From contig JAKAHP010000002.1 of the NCBI GenBank assembly GCA_021825505.1, positions 1 to 35,590 of the forward strand: a stretch of 35,590 nt of DNA, read 5' to 3'. This DNA comes from Pseudomonadota bacterium (GTDB lineage Bacteria > Pseudomonadota > Gammaproteobacteria > Burkholderiales > Burkholderiaceae_C). The notes below the pieces were generated by a model that did no database searches, had not been told where the DNA came from, and worked only from the letters and a program-made list of their open reading frames with translations. Both the position numbers and the translations under genes were made by a program. This document shows positions 20,866 to 29,627 of this stretch, piece by piece. Numbering within the stretch: position 1 is the first letter of the stretch; every line of letters begins with the position of its first letter.

Positions 20866-22308
20866 ATGAACAGCAACTGGGAAATCGTCATCGGGCTGGA
20901 GACGCATGTCCAGCTCTCGACCGCGTCGAAGATGTTCTCCGACGCGCCGACCGCGTTCGGCCGCGAGCCCAACAGTCAGGCCAGCTGCGTCGACCTCGCG
21001 TTGCCCGGCGCCTTGCCGGTGGCCAACCGCGCCGCGGTCGAGCGCGCGATCCGCTTCGGTCTCGCGGTCGGTGCGCGCATCGCGCCGCACTCGGTGTTCG
21101 CGCGCAAGAACTACTTCTATCCGGACCTGCCGAAGGGCTACCAGATCAGCCAGTTCGAGATTCCGGTGGTGCAGGGCGGCCAGGTCGGCTTCGTGCACGA
21201 CGGCACGCTGCGCACGGTGCAGCTGACACGCGCGCACCTCGAGGAGGACGCCGGCAAGTCGATCCACGGCATCGAGTTCGAAGGCCGTTCGGCCACCGGC
21301 ATCGACCTCAACCGGGCCGGCACGCCCTTGCTCGAGATCGTCACCGAGCCGGTCATGCGCGGTGCCGCGGAGGCGGCCGCTTACGCACGCGCGCTGCACG
21401 CGCTGGTGGTCTGGCTCGAGATCTGCGACGGCAATCTGCAGGAAGGCTCGTTCCGCTGCGATGCCAACGTCTCGGTGCGCCGCCCCGGCGACGCGCTGGG
21501 CACGCGCTGCGAAATCAAGAACCTGAACAGCTTCCGCTTCCTCGAGCGCGCCATCGCGTTCGAGGCGCAACGCCAGATCGAGCTGATCGAGGACGGGGGG
21601 CAGGTGCGCCAGGAAACGCGCCTGTTCGACCCGGAGCGCGGCGTCACCCGCACGATGCGCACCAAGGAGGATTCGCACGACTACCGCTACTTCCCCGACC
21701 CCGACCTGCCGACGCTGATGATCGAGCCCGCATGGGTCGAGCGCGTGCGCGGGGAGTTGCCCGAGCTGCCGGCGCAGATGGCCGAGCGCTTCGTGCGCGA
21801 CTACGCGCTGAGCGTGGTCGACGCCGCCTACCTGACGCAAAGCCGCACGCATGCGGCGTATTTCGAGGCCTGCGCGGCGGACTGCGGCAACCCGAAATTG
21901 GCGGCGAACTGGATCATGGGCGAGCTGGCTGCGGCGCTGAACCGCGCCGAGCTCGAGCTCGACGCGTCGCCGGTGGCACCCCAGGCGCTGGGCGCGCTGA
22001 TTCGGCGCATCGTCGACGGCACGCTGTCGGGCAAGACCGCGCGCGAGGTGTTCGCCGCGCTGTGGGACGGCGAGCGCGAGGTCGACGCGCTGATCGAGGC
22101 GCGCGGCCTGCGCCAGATCCGCGACGACGGCGCCATCGCCGACGCGGTGACCGCGGTGATCGCGGCCAATCCAAAGAACGTCGAGGAGTACCGCGCGGGC
22201 AAGGCCAAGGCGCTGAACGCGCTGGTCGGACAGGTCATGAAGGCCACCGGCGGGCGCGCCAATCCGCAACTCGTCGGCGACGCCTTGCGCGCCGCGCTGG
22301 CCGGCTGA
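20866..22308 (+). CDS. gatB: Asp-tRNA(Asn)/Glu-tRNA(Gln) amidotransferase subunit B
   Basis: [32 protein letters not shown]...[17 protein letters not shown]. Confidence 0.97.
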   Translation: MNSNWEIVIGLETHVQLSTASKMFSDAPTAFGREPNSQASCVDLALPGALPVANRAAVERAIRFGLAVGARIAPHSVFARKNYFYPDLPKGYQISQFEIPVVQGGQVGFVHDGTLRTVQLTRAHLEEDAGKSIHGIEFEGRSATGIDLNRAGTPLLEIVTEPVMRGAAEAAAYARALHALVVWLEICDGNLQEGSFRCDANVSVRRPGDALGTRCEIKNLNSFRFLERAIAFEAQRQIELIEDGGQVRQETRLFDPERGVTRTMRTKEDSHDYRYFPDPDLPTLMIEPAWVERVRGELPELPAQMAERFVRDYALSVVDAAYLTQSRTHAAYFEACAADCGNPKLAANWIMGELAAALNRAELELDASPVAPQALGALIRRIVDGTLSGKTAREVFAALWDGEREVDALIEARGLRQIRDDGAIADAVTAVIAANPKNVEEYRAGKAKALNALVGQVMKATGGRANPQLVGDALRAALAG

Positions 22309-22318
22309 GCGCGGCGCG

Positions 22319-22951
22319 TCAGGGCGCGGCGCTGGCGGCCGTTGCGGCTGCCGCCGCGCGCGCCCACAGCGGCTGCATGCGCTGGCGCAACGCGGCGTAG
22401 CGGGCGCGGGTGCGCGCCATCGCCTGCTGCTGGCCGGCGATCAGCTGCTGTTGCTGGCGCCGCAACAGCGCGTTGGCTTCGAAGCGGTTGCGCAGCTCGG
22501 GCGGGTAGTGGCCGTCGGGGTAGAACTGCGCGTCCTGCAGCAAATGCTTGCGCTCCGCGGCGAGGTCGAGCAGGCTTTGCTGCGCATTGGCGATCAAGGC
22601 CTGCGGCGTGCGCAGGTCGTCGCGTTCGGCCTGCGCCAGGCGCTGCGCGTCGGGATAGCGCGTCAGCAGCGCGCGCTGCTCGCGCAGCGCATCGAGCTGG
22701 GATTGCGCGTCGCGCTGCGCCAGCCGCTGCTGCGCGTCGGCCGCGGCCTGCTGCTGCGGCGACAGGATCACGCGGCGTACGCTGCCGTCGGGGTTGAGCT
22801 CGCGGCCACCGTGCATCATGCAGTCGGCAGTCAGGTGGTCGCTGGTCTGCGGCGCGCCGCCTGCGCCCGGACAGACGAAAATAGCGGCTTGCGCTCGCTG
22901 GGGCAGCATCGCGGCAAGCAGCATCGTCGCGCACAGAGTCGGCAGTCGCAT
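22319..22951 (-). CDS. Secreted DUF4124-like protein with coiled-coil region
   Basis: MRLPTLCATMLLAAMLPQRAQA|AIFVCPGAGGAPQTSDHLTADCMMHGG...; Gln/Arg-rich helical C-terminal region. Start could also be upstream at 22969. Confidence 0.6.
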   Translation of the reverse strand: MRLPTLCATMLLAAMLPQRAQAAIFVCPGAGGAPQTSDHLTADCMMHGGRELNPDGSVRRVILSPQQQAAADAQQRLAQRDAQSQLDALREQRALLTRYPDAQRLAQAERDDLRTPQALIANAQQSLLDLAAERKHLLQDAQFYPDGHYPPELRNRFEANALLRRQQQQLIAGQQQAMARTRARYAALRQRMQPLWARAAAAATAASAAP

Positions 22952-23049
22952 CGCGGATCCGGAGGGCATAAGCGGTGGCCGGCAGGGCCGGCGCTCGATC
23001 GCCCACAGTCTATCGCTCGGCAGCGCCGATGCGTCAACTTCGAACTGAT

Positions 23050-23856
23050 ATGGACAAAACCTTCCGCGTCACGACCCTGAACCTGAACGGCATCCGCTCG
23101 GCGGCGCGCAAGGGGCTGGACCCCTGGTTGCGCACCGAAGCCCGCCCCGACTGGTTGTGCGTGCAGGAGCTCAAGGCCGGCGCCGCCGACCTCGATGCCG
23201 AGTTGCGCGAGCTCGGCGGGCTGCGCGGTACCTTCCACCACGCCGACAAGGCCGGCTACAGCGGTGTCGGCCTGTATTGGCGCGACGAACCCGACGAGGT
23301 GCGCATCGGCTACGGCGACGCCGAGTTCGACGCCGAGGGGCGCTACGTCGAAGCGCGCTACCGGCTGCGCGGCGGCGCGCAACTGGCGCTGGTGTCGGTG
23401 TATTTCCCGTCGGGGTCGAGTTCGGACGAGCGCCAGCAGGCCAAGTACCGCTTTCTCGAGCGCTTCGGCGAGCACATGCGCGAGCTGCGCGCGCGCGGCG
23501 AAGTGCTGCTGTGCGGCGACGTCAACATCGCGCACAAGGAAATCGACCTGAAGAACTGGAAGGGCAATCTGCGCAACAGTGGTTTCCTGCCCGAGGAGCG
23601 CGCGTGGATGACCACGCTGCTCGACGAGCACGGCTGGGTCGACGTGTTCCGCGCGCTCAACCCGCACCCCGACCACTACACCTGGTGGAGCAATCGCGGC
23701 CAGGCGCGCGCGAAGAACGTCGGCTGGCGCATCGACTACCAGCTGGCGTCGCCGGCGGTGGCGGCGCAGGCACGGCGCGGCAGCGAATCGATCTACACCG
23801 GCGAGCGCTTTTCCGACCACGCCCCGCTGAGCATCGACTACGCGCTGGAGCTGTGA
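23050..23856 (+). CDS. xthA: Exodeoxyribonuclease III
   Basis: MDKTFRVTTLNLNGIRSAARKGLDPWL...WLCVQELKAGAADL...CGDVNIAHKEIDLKNWKGN...NVGWRIDYQLASP...FSDHAPLSIDY. Confidence 0.95.
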   Translation: MDKTFRVTTLNLNGIRSAARKGLDPWLRTEARPDWLCVQELKAGAADLDAELRELGGLRGTFHHADKAGYSGVGLYWRDEPDEVRIGYGDAEFDAEGRYVEARYRLRGGAQLALVSVYFPSGSSSDERQQAKYRFLERFGEHMRELRARGEVLLCGDVNIAHKEIDLKNWKGNLRNSGFLPEERAWMTTLLDEHGWVDVFRALNPHPDHYTWWSNRGQARAKNVGWRIDYQLASPAVAAQARRGSESIYTGERFSDHAPLSIDYALEL

Positions 23857-23859
23857 GGG

Positions 23860-24039
23860 CTATTTCTTCGCCGGCTTCGGCTTGAAATGCAGTTGCGCCG
23901 ATTCGCGTGCGCCCTTGTGGTCCTTCGGTCCGCTGTTGCTGTGGCGTCCGGCGACTTCGGCCTGTTCGGCCGCGGCGCGCTCGAGGCGCTGGCGTTCGTG
24001 GGACGCGTCATCGCGCGCCGGGGAAGGTTTGGAGGGCAT
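23860..24039 (-). CDS. Small hydrophilic 59-aa protein of unknown function
   Basis: Manual reverse translation: MPSKPSPARDDASHERQRLERAAAEQAEVAGRHSNSGPKDHKGARESAQLHFKPKPAKK*. Below the ORF track size cutoff; fills the gap between xthA and the globin-EAL gene. Confidence 0.5.
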   Translation of the reverse strand: MPSKPSPARDDASHERQRLERAAAEQAEVAGRHSNSGPKDHKGARESAQLHFKPKPAKK

Positions 24040-24177
24040 CGTCGTACTCCGCTAGGGTGACGGCGCCGCGAGGGCGCCACCGTGCCACTATGCCAGCACG
24101 CGGACCTCGCGACACGCCGACGCAGGCGTCGAATTTGATCGCGCACGGGGCCGCGCGTCGATCCGGCGCGCGCCGCT

Positions 24178-26232
24178 TCACGCGGGCAGCGTGTCGTCTT
24201 CGCGCTGCCAGATCTCGACGAATTGCTCGACCACGTCGTCGCGCAGCGCGGGACGCGCGGCGGCGCCGGCGTCGAAGTGCTCGGCCAGCAACAGCGCCAG
24301 TGTGCTGCGCTGCAGTCCGCGCGCCTCGATGAAGCCTTCCACGGTGCGGCGCGGATCGCGCACGACGCCGCCGCGCGCGCCGCGTGAGCTGGCGCGCAGG
24401 TCCCACACCAGATAACTGGCCAGCGCACCCAGTGCGGTGCGCGGCCGCGTCGGGTCGATGTCGAAGTGGAACGTGCGCCACCAGCGCTCGAGTTCGTCGA
24501 ACGTCATCGGCGGTGCGATGGCGCTGCCCTGGCCGTGGTCGGCGCCGAGGATCACGGCGCTTTCGAGCAGCCCGGCATGCTCCAGGCCCTCCACCGTCAG
24601 CTTCATGCCGAAGCCGTGCGCCAGCCGCGCCAGGTGGAACATCGATTCGAACGCGCGCTGCGGCTGGTGGGTCGCGCCTTGCACCAACCTCTGCTCCATC
24701 TTGACCGCATCGAACGGAAACTGGTCGAGACGCAGCAGCGAACCGTGCAGCGAGCCGAGGTCGTCCTGGGCGAGACCGACGCCGGCCTCGCGCAGGCGAC
24801 GCAGGAAGGCGTTGCGCCGCGCCGGCGACACCGCGTGGTCGTGGCTCTCGCGCAGCTCGAGCTCGAGTTGCCCGCGCCGCAGGCCGTGACGTTCGATCGC
24901 ATCGAGCACCGCGTGCTCGTAGCGTGGCTCGGCGATGCCTTCGACCGGAAAGTTCAGCGTCACCGTATCCGGCAGGCCGCGCGTGTGCAACGCCTTGGCG
25001 TCGAGCGCGGCCTGTTCGAGGCCGAGTTGCAGCAAGGTGAAGAGTTCGTCGCTGCCGCACGCCGGAAGGAATTGATCCGGCGCCAACAGGCCGCCCGCGT
25101 CGTCGACCAGTCGCGCCAAGGCCTCGACCTTGACCAGCTCGCCGCTGCGCAGGTCGACGATGGGCTGGTACAGAAAACGCACCCGCCCGGCGGCGATCCA
25201 CTCGCGGTAGCGCGCGCGCAGCGGCAGCGCCAGCACCGGCTCGCCGTCGAGGCGTTGCACCGCGTGGCTCAGCACCTGTTGCAGGTGGCGCAGGAACTGG
25301 CCAATGCGCGGTGTCGAGAAAAAGCGCGGCCACGCGCTGTACAGGCTGAGCAGTGCGATGGTGCGGCCGTCCTCGTCGAGCAGCGGCACCGCGGCGCTCG
25401 AGCGCATTCCCAGGCTGTGCGCCATCTGCCGCCACGGATTCGAGCTCAGATCGTTTAGCCACGCTGCGGCAATGACAATCTGGCCGCTGCGCCAGGCGCG
25501 TCCGCCCGGGCCCTGGCCCGCTTCGCGCGTCGCATCGACGCTGATCCTGGGTATCTCGCCGGACATCATCGCCCGGTGATAGCGGTGCCCGGCGACGCCG
25601 TGCGAGGCTTCGACCTGCAGCTCGCCGGAGCTGTCGCAGCGCGCGAAAAAGCCCGACTGATTGCCGTCGAGCTGGCCGATCAACTGCATCGCACCGTGGA
25701 TCAGATCGGCGAAGTGGCCGGCGTCCAGCGCCAGGCGATCGAGGCGTGACATGGCCTGCGCGACTTCCCCGTCGATGTCGCGGAAACTGCACGCCTGCGC
25801 CTGCAGGTCGACCAGGATGCGCCGGTTGACGATGCGCAGCAACTGTTCCTGAACCGGGCTCGCGGCGAGCGGCAGCAGTTCGTCCTGCAATTCGCTCTGG
25901 TACAGCGCGAACGATTCGATCAGCAGCGGCAAGTCGACCCCCATCAGCGCGTGCGCGCGTCCGGCCAGCCGCGCCGCGGCCTGGTGCGCGCTCAGCGCCA
26001 GATCGGGCGAGAACAGCAGACGCAGATGCGCCGCTTGGCGCGCACGCAACTGCTGCAGGGTGGCGGCGTCGAGCGCGCCGAGGATCTGCGCGCCTTCGGC
26101 GGTGCCCGACAAGGTGGCGTAGAAGCGCTCCGCGAACGCGGTCGCGCGCCAGTCGACGGCGTCCTGCACCGTGCGCAGGCAACGCGCCGCGTCGGCCCCG
26201 TAAAGCTGCGCGACGGTCACCTCTTGGGCCAT
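24178..26232 (-). CDS. Globin-coupled sensor - GAF - EAL domain protein (putative c-di-GMP phosphodiesterase or effector)
   Basis: 684 aa. N-term FAERFYATLSG...QAAHLRLLFSPDL...AGRAHALMGVDLPLLIESFALYQ (protoglobin pattern with proximal-His candidate). Middle GAF-like region: GQGPGGRAWRSGQIVIAAAWLNDLSSNPWRQMAHSLGMRSSAAVPLLDEDGRTIALLSLYSAWP. C-term EAL: FLYQPIVDLRSGELVKVEALARL...QDDLGSLHGSLLRLDQFPFDAVKME...LTVEGLEH...GADHGQGSAIAPPM. Confidence 0.85.
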   Translation of the reverse strand: MAQEVTVAQLYGADAARCLRTVQDAVDWRATAFAERFYATLSGTAEGAQILGALDAATLQQLRARQAAHLRLLFSPDLALSAHQAAARLAGRAHALMGVDLPLLIESFALYQSELQDELLPLAASPVQEQLLRIVNRRILVDLQAQACSFRDIDGEVAQAMSRLDRLALDAGHFADLIHGAMQLIGQLDGNQSGFFARCDSSGELQVEASHGVAGHRYHRAMMSGEIPRISVDATREAGQGPGGRAWRSGQIVIAAAWLNDLSSNPWRQMAHSLGMRSSAAVPLLDEDGRTIALLSLYSAWPRFFSTPRIGQFLRHLQQVLSHAVQRLDGEPVLALPLRARYREWIAAGRVRFLYQPIVDLRSGELVKVEALARLVDDAGGLLAPDQFLPACGSDELFTLLQLGLEQAALDAKALHTRGLPDTVTLNFPVEGIAEPRYEHAVLDAIERHGLRRGQLELELRESHDHAVSPARRNAFLRRLREAGVGLAQDDLGSLHGSLLRLDQFPFDAVKMEQRLVQGATHQPQRAFESMFHLARLAHGFGMKLTVEGLEHAGLLESAVILGADHGQGSAIAPPMTFDELERWWRTFHFDIDPTRPRTALGALASYLVWDLRASSRGARGGVVRDPRRTVEGFIEARGLQRSTLALLLAEHFDAGAAARPALRDDVVEQFVEIWQREDDTLPA

Positions 26233-26344
26233 GCAGGCGTTCTCCGCATTGACGAAAGTGGACCGCGTGCCACCACGGGTCTGGGTTATCTATGCTAACG
26301 CATGCATAAATCCCGAAACAATGCTGGAGAAAGGAACATTTTTC

Positions 26345-27820
26345 TCAATACCAGCCGACCGGGCCCGGGCGCAGATTGATGTTGACCTGCTTGACCTGCT
26401 GGTACTCGTGCAAGCCGTTCACGCCGAGGTCGCGGCCGTAGCCGCTCATCTTGTAGCCGCCCCAGGGCGCTTCGTTGAACGTCGGGTTGTAGCAATTGAT
26501 CCAGGTGATGCCGGCGCGGATTTCCTTCATCACGCGCAGCGCGCGCGCGCCGTCGGTGGTGAACACGCCGCCGGCCAGCCCGTAGCGGGTGTCGTTGGCC
26601 AGCGCGATCGCTTCGTCCTCGGTGCGGAAGGTCTGCACCGCGACGACCGGGCCGAACACTTCCTCGCGCACGATTTCCATGTCCGGCGTGCAGCGGTCGA
26701 AAATCGTCGGTTGCACGAAAAATCCCTTCGCGCAGTCGCCGTCGACGACGCGCTGGCCGCCGCACACCAGCTGCGCGCCTTGCGCCTGGGCGCGTTCGAT
26801 GAAGCCGAGCACCTTGTCGAGCTGGGCCTGCGAGACGATCGCGCCCAGGTCCGGGTTGTCGAGACCGTGGCCGATGCGCAGCGCGCGTGCGCGTTCGGCC
26901 AGGCGCTCGACAAAGCGTTCCTTGATGCTTTCCTCGATCAGCAGCCGCGAGCCGGCCGAGCAGACCTCGCCCTGGTTGAAGAACACGCCGATCATCGCCC
27001 ACTCGACCGCGCCTTCGAGGTCGGCGTCGGCGAACACGATGTTGGGCGACTTGCCGCCGAGCTCCAGCCCGACCTTCTTCAGGTTGCCCACCGCCGCGGT
27101 GGCGATGCTCTGCCCGGTCTTCGTGCTGCCGGTGAAGGTGACCATGTCGACGTCGCTGCTGGCCGCCAGCTCGTGGCCGGCATCCGGACCCGCGCCGAGC
27201 ACCAGGTTGGCGGTGCCGGCGGGCAGGCCGACTTCCTCGAAGATGCGGAACAGCTCGACCGCCGACAGCGGCGTCAGCTCGCTGGGCTTGAGCACGACGC
27301 AGTTGCCCGCGGCCAGCGCCGGCGCCAGCTTGCCGGTGGCCATCAGCAGCGGATAGTTCCACGGCGTGATCAGCGCGCACACGCCGACCGGCTCGTGCAC
27401 CGTGTACGCGTGCATCGGGCCGAAGCCGTCGCCGACTTCGTAGACGCCGCCCTGCGGCTTGCCGATCAGCCCGGCGTAGTAGCGAAAGCAGGCGGCGGCA
27501 TCGGCCACGTCGCCTTCGGCCTCGCGCAGCGGCTTGCCGCTGTTGCGCGAATCGAGCACCGCCAGTTCCTGGGCGCGCGCCTCGATGCGGTCGGCCACCG
27601 CGAACAGCTTGGCGGCACGGTTCGGGCCGCTCATCCGGCGCCACGCGCCGTCGCGGTAGAACGCCGCGCGCGCCGCGGCGATCGCGCGCACGCTGTCCTC
27701 GCGGCTGCTCTCGGCCACGACCGCAAGCACCTCGCCGTTGCCCGGATCGGTGATCGTGCGGGTGGCGCCCAGCGCCGCCGGGCACCACTGGCCGTCGATG
27801 TAATTGTGCTCGAACTTCAT
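26345..27820 (-). CDS. NAD(P)-dependent aldehyde dehydrogenase (PuuC/betaine aldehyde dehydrogenase-like)
   Basis: 491 aa; PWNYPLLMATGKLAPALAAGNCVVLKPSE, TFTGSTKTGQSI, GLELGGKSPNIVF, NQGEVCSAGSRLL, EEVFGPVVAV. Confidence 0.93.
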   Translation of the reverse strand: MKFEHNYIDGQWCPAALGATRTITDPGNGEVLAVVAESSREDSVRAIAAARAAFYRDGAWRRMSGPNRAAKLFAVADRIEARAQELAVLDSRNSGKPLREAEGDVADAAACFRYYAGLIGKPQGGVYEVGDGFGPMHAYTVHEPVGVCALITPWNYPLLMATGKLAPALAAGNCVVLKPSELTPLSAVELFRIFEEVGLPAGTANLVLGAGPDAGHELAASSDVDMVTFTGSTKTGQSIATAAVGNLKKVGLELGGKSPNIVFADADLEGAVEWAMIGVFFNQGEVCSAGSRLLIEESIKERFVERLAERARALRIGHGLDNPDLGAIVSQAQLDKVLGFIERAQAQGAQLVCGGQRVVDGDCAKGFFVQPTIFDRCTPDMEIVREEVFGPVVAVQTFRTEDEAIALANDTRYGLAGGVFTTDGARALRVMKEIRAGITWINCYNPTFNEAPWGGYKMSGYGRDLGVNGLHEYQQVKQVNINLRPGPVGWY

Positions 27821-28191
27821 GCTTGGCTCCGGTCCGATTCGACAATGTAGATCTTGCGCAGCGTTTCGCTGACCGTCCAGGTCGTGCGGCTGCCGCCGCG
27901 CAGCCGTGCGACGCTGCCCGGCTGCAACTGCAGCGCCGGCGTGCCGTCGTCGAATTCGACCACGGCGCGCCCGGCCAGCACGACGAAGAACTCGTCGGCT
28001 TCGACGTCGGTGCTGACGCCGGGGGTGATTTCCCAGACGCCGACGCCGCAGCCGCCGAGCGTGCCGAGCTCGAGCGTGCCCACGCTCGGCTGTCCGGCGA
28101 CGATCTGCGCGGCCGGCAGCGCGTGCCGCGGCAGCTCCAGGCGCTGCGCGTCGACGGCGCTGTCGCCCGGCAGGTGAGGGGATTCTTGCAT
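27817..28191 (-). CDS. Cupin domain protein
   Basis: MQESPHLPGDSAVDAQRLELPRHALPAAQIVAGQPSVGTLELGTLGGCGVGVWEITPGVSTDVEADEFFVVLAGRAVVEFDDGTPALQLQPGSVARLRGGSRTTWTVSETLRKIYIVE; 4-bp ATGA overlap with the ALDH start. Start chosen inside the 27817..28323 ORF. Confidence 0.85.
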   Translation of the reverse strand: MQESPHLPGDSAVDAQRLELPRHALPAAQIVAGQPSVGTLELGTLGGCGVGVWEITPGVSTDVEADEFFVVLAGRAVVEFDDGTPALQLQPGSVARLRGGSRTTWTVSETLRKIYIVESDRSQA

Positions 28192-28210
28192 CGAGGTCTC
28201 GTGGCGGGGG

Positions 28211-29614
28211 TCAGGAATCGAAGCCCAGTCCCATCGCGTGCAGTCCGCGCAGGAACAGGTTGCGCCGGCCGCCGCGGTGGTCGGCGCGGTCCAGCGACCA
28301 GCGCGCGGCCTGCACCGCGGCATAGCGCAGCGGCTCGGGCGGGAAGGGCATCGGCAGCTCGCGCGTCATGCGCAGCCGGGTGCGTTCGCTGTCGATGCCG
28401 TCGAGCTTGTCGAGCAGCACGTTGCCGGCGAAACGCGTCGCGCCGACACCCAGCCCGGTGAACCCGGCCGCATACGCCACGCGCCCGCCCATGGCCTGCG
28501 CGTAGAACGCGCACAGTCGCGACGAGGTGTCGATGACGCCGGCCCAGCGGTGCGTGAAGCGCAGCCCTTCGAGCTGGGGGAAGGTGGTGAAGAAATGGCT
28601 GGCCAGTTTCGCGTAGGTCTGGGCGCGGTCTTCCAGCGCGGAGTCGATACGGCTGCCGAAGTGGTAGATCGCGTCGTAGCCGCCGAACAGGATGCGGTTG
28701 TCTCGTGTCAGCCGGTAGTAGTGGAACTGGTTGCCGAGATCAGCGACGCCCTGGCGGTGCTGCCAGCCGATCGACGCCATGCGCGCCGCGTCGAGCGGCT
28801 CGCTCATCAGCGCGTAGTCGTAGATCGGGATCGTGTGGCGGCGCAAGCGTGGCAGCAGCGACGGAAACGCGTTGGTCGCCAGCACCACCTGCTGCGCCAG
28901 CACCTCGCCGTGCGCGCTGCGCAGTCGCACGCCTCCGGCGTGTTCCTCCAGCGCGTCGACCGCGCTCGCCTCGTGCAGGCGCACGCCGAGCTCGGCGGCC
29001 ACGCGCGCCAGCCCGTCGACCAGCTTGCCCGGGTGCAGCAGCGCCGTGCCGTCGCGCGACCAGCTGCCGGACAGGAAGGTCGGCGAGTCCAGCTCGGCGC
29101 GTACCGCGGCGCGGCCAAGGTAGTCGGCGCGGTCGCGCAGCAGCGCGTCCTGGTGCGGCTCCAGCGCGACTTCGAGCAGGCCGTTGCGCTCGAAGTCGCA
29201 GTCGATGCGGTGGCGCGCCAGCGTCGCTTCGAACTCGGCCAGATTGCGCGCGCCCTGCGTCTCGAGTTGCTCGACCTCGTCGGGCCAGCGCCACGCCGCG
29301 TTGTCGTCGCCGTGGGTGATGCTGGCTTCGCAGAAGCCGCCGTTGCGCCCCGACGCCGCGTTCCCGATGCGTCCGGCCTCGAGCAGCACGACGTCGCGCC
29401 CGGGGTCGCGCTCCTTGGCCAGGATCGCGGTCCACAGCCCGAGGAAGCCGCCGCCGACGATGGCCAGCGCGGCTGGCGTGCGCCCGCGCAAGGGCTCGTG
29501 CGCGGGGCGTGCCGGCGCGTCGTCGAGCCAGAACGGCCGGTTGACGCTGCCGGCCAGCGCCTGTTCGACCAGCGCGCGCGGCGGCGCCTGGCGTTCGAAA
29601 ACGATCGAGGGCAT
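28211..29614 (-). CDS. FAD-dependent oxidoreductase, PuuB-like (second copy in window)
   Basis: 467 aa; ALAIVGGGFLGLWTAILAKERDPGRDVVLLEAGRIGNAASGRNGGF and AAGFTGLGVGATRFAGNVLLD. Confidence 0.88.
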   Translation of the reverse strand: MPSIVFERQAPPRALVEQALAGSVNRPFWLDDAPARPAHEPLRGRTPAALAIVGGGFLGLWTAILAKERDPGRDVVLLEAGRIGNAASGRNGGFCEASITHGDDNAAWRWPDEVEQLETQGARNLAEFEATLARHRIDCDFERNGLLEVALEPHQDALLRDRADYLGRAAVRAELDSPTFLSGSWSRDGTALLHPGKLVDGLARVAAELGVRLHEASAVDALEEHAGGVRLRSAHGEVLAQQVVLATNAFPSLLPRLRRHTIPIYDYALMSEPLDAARMASIGWQHRQGVADLGNQFHYYRLTRDNRILFGGYDAIYHFGSRIDSALEDRAQTYAKLASHFFTTFPQLEGLRFTHRWAGVIDTSSRLCAFYAQAMGGRVAYAAGFTGLGVGATRFAGNVLLDKLDGIDSERTRLRMTRELPMPFPPEPLRYAAVQAARWSLDRADHRGGRRNLFLRGLHAMGLGFDS

Positions 29615-29627
29615 CGGTGGCGCGGGA

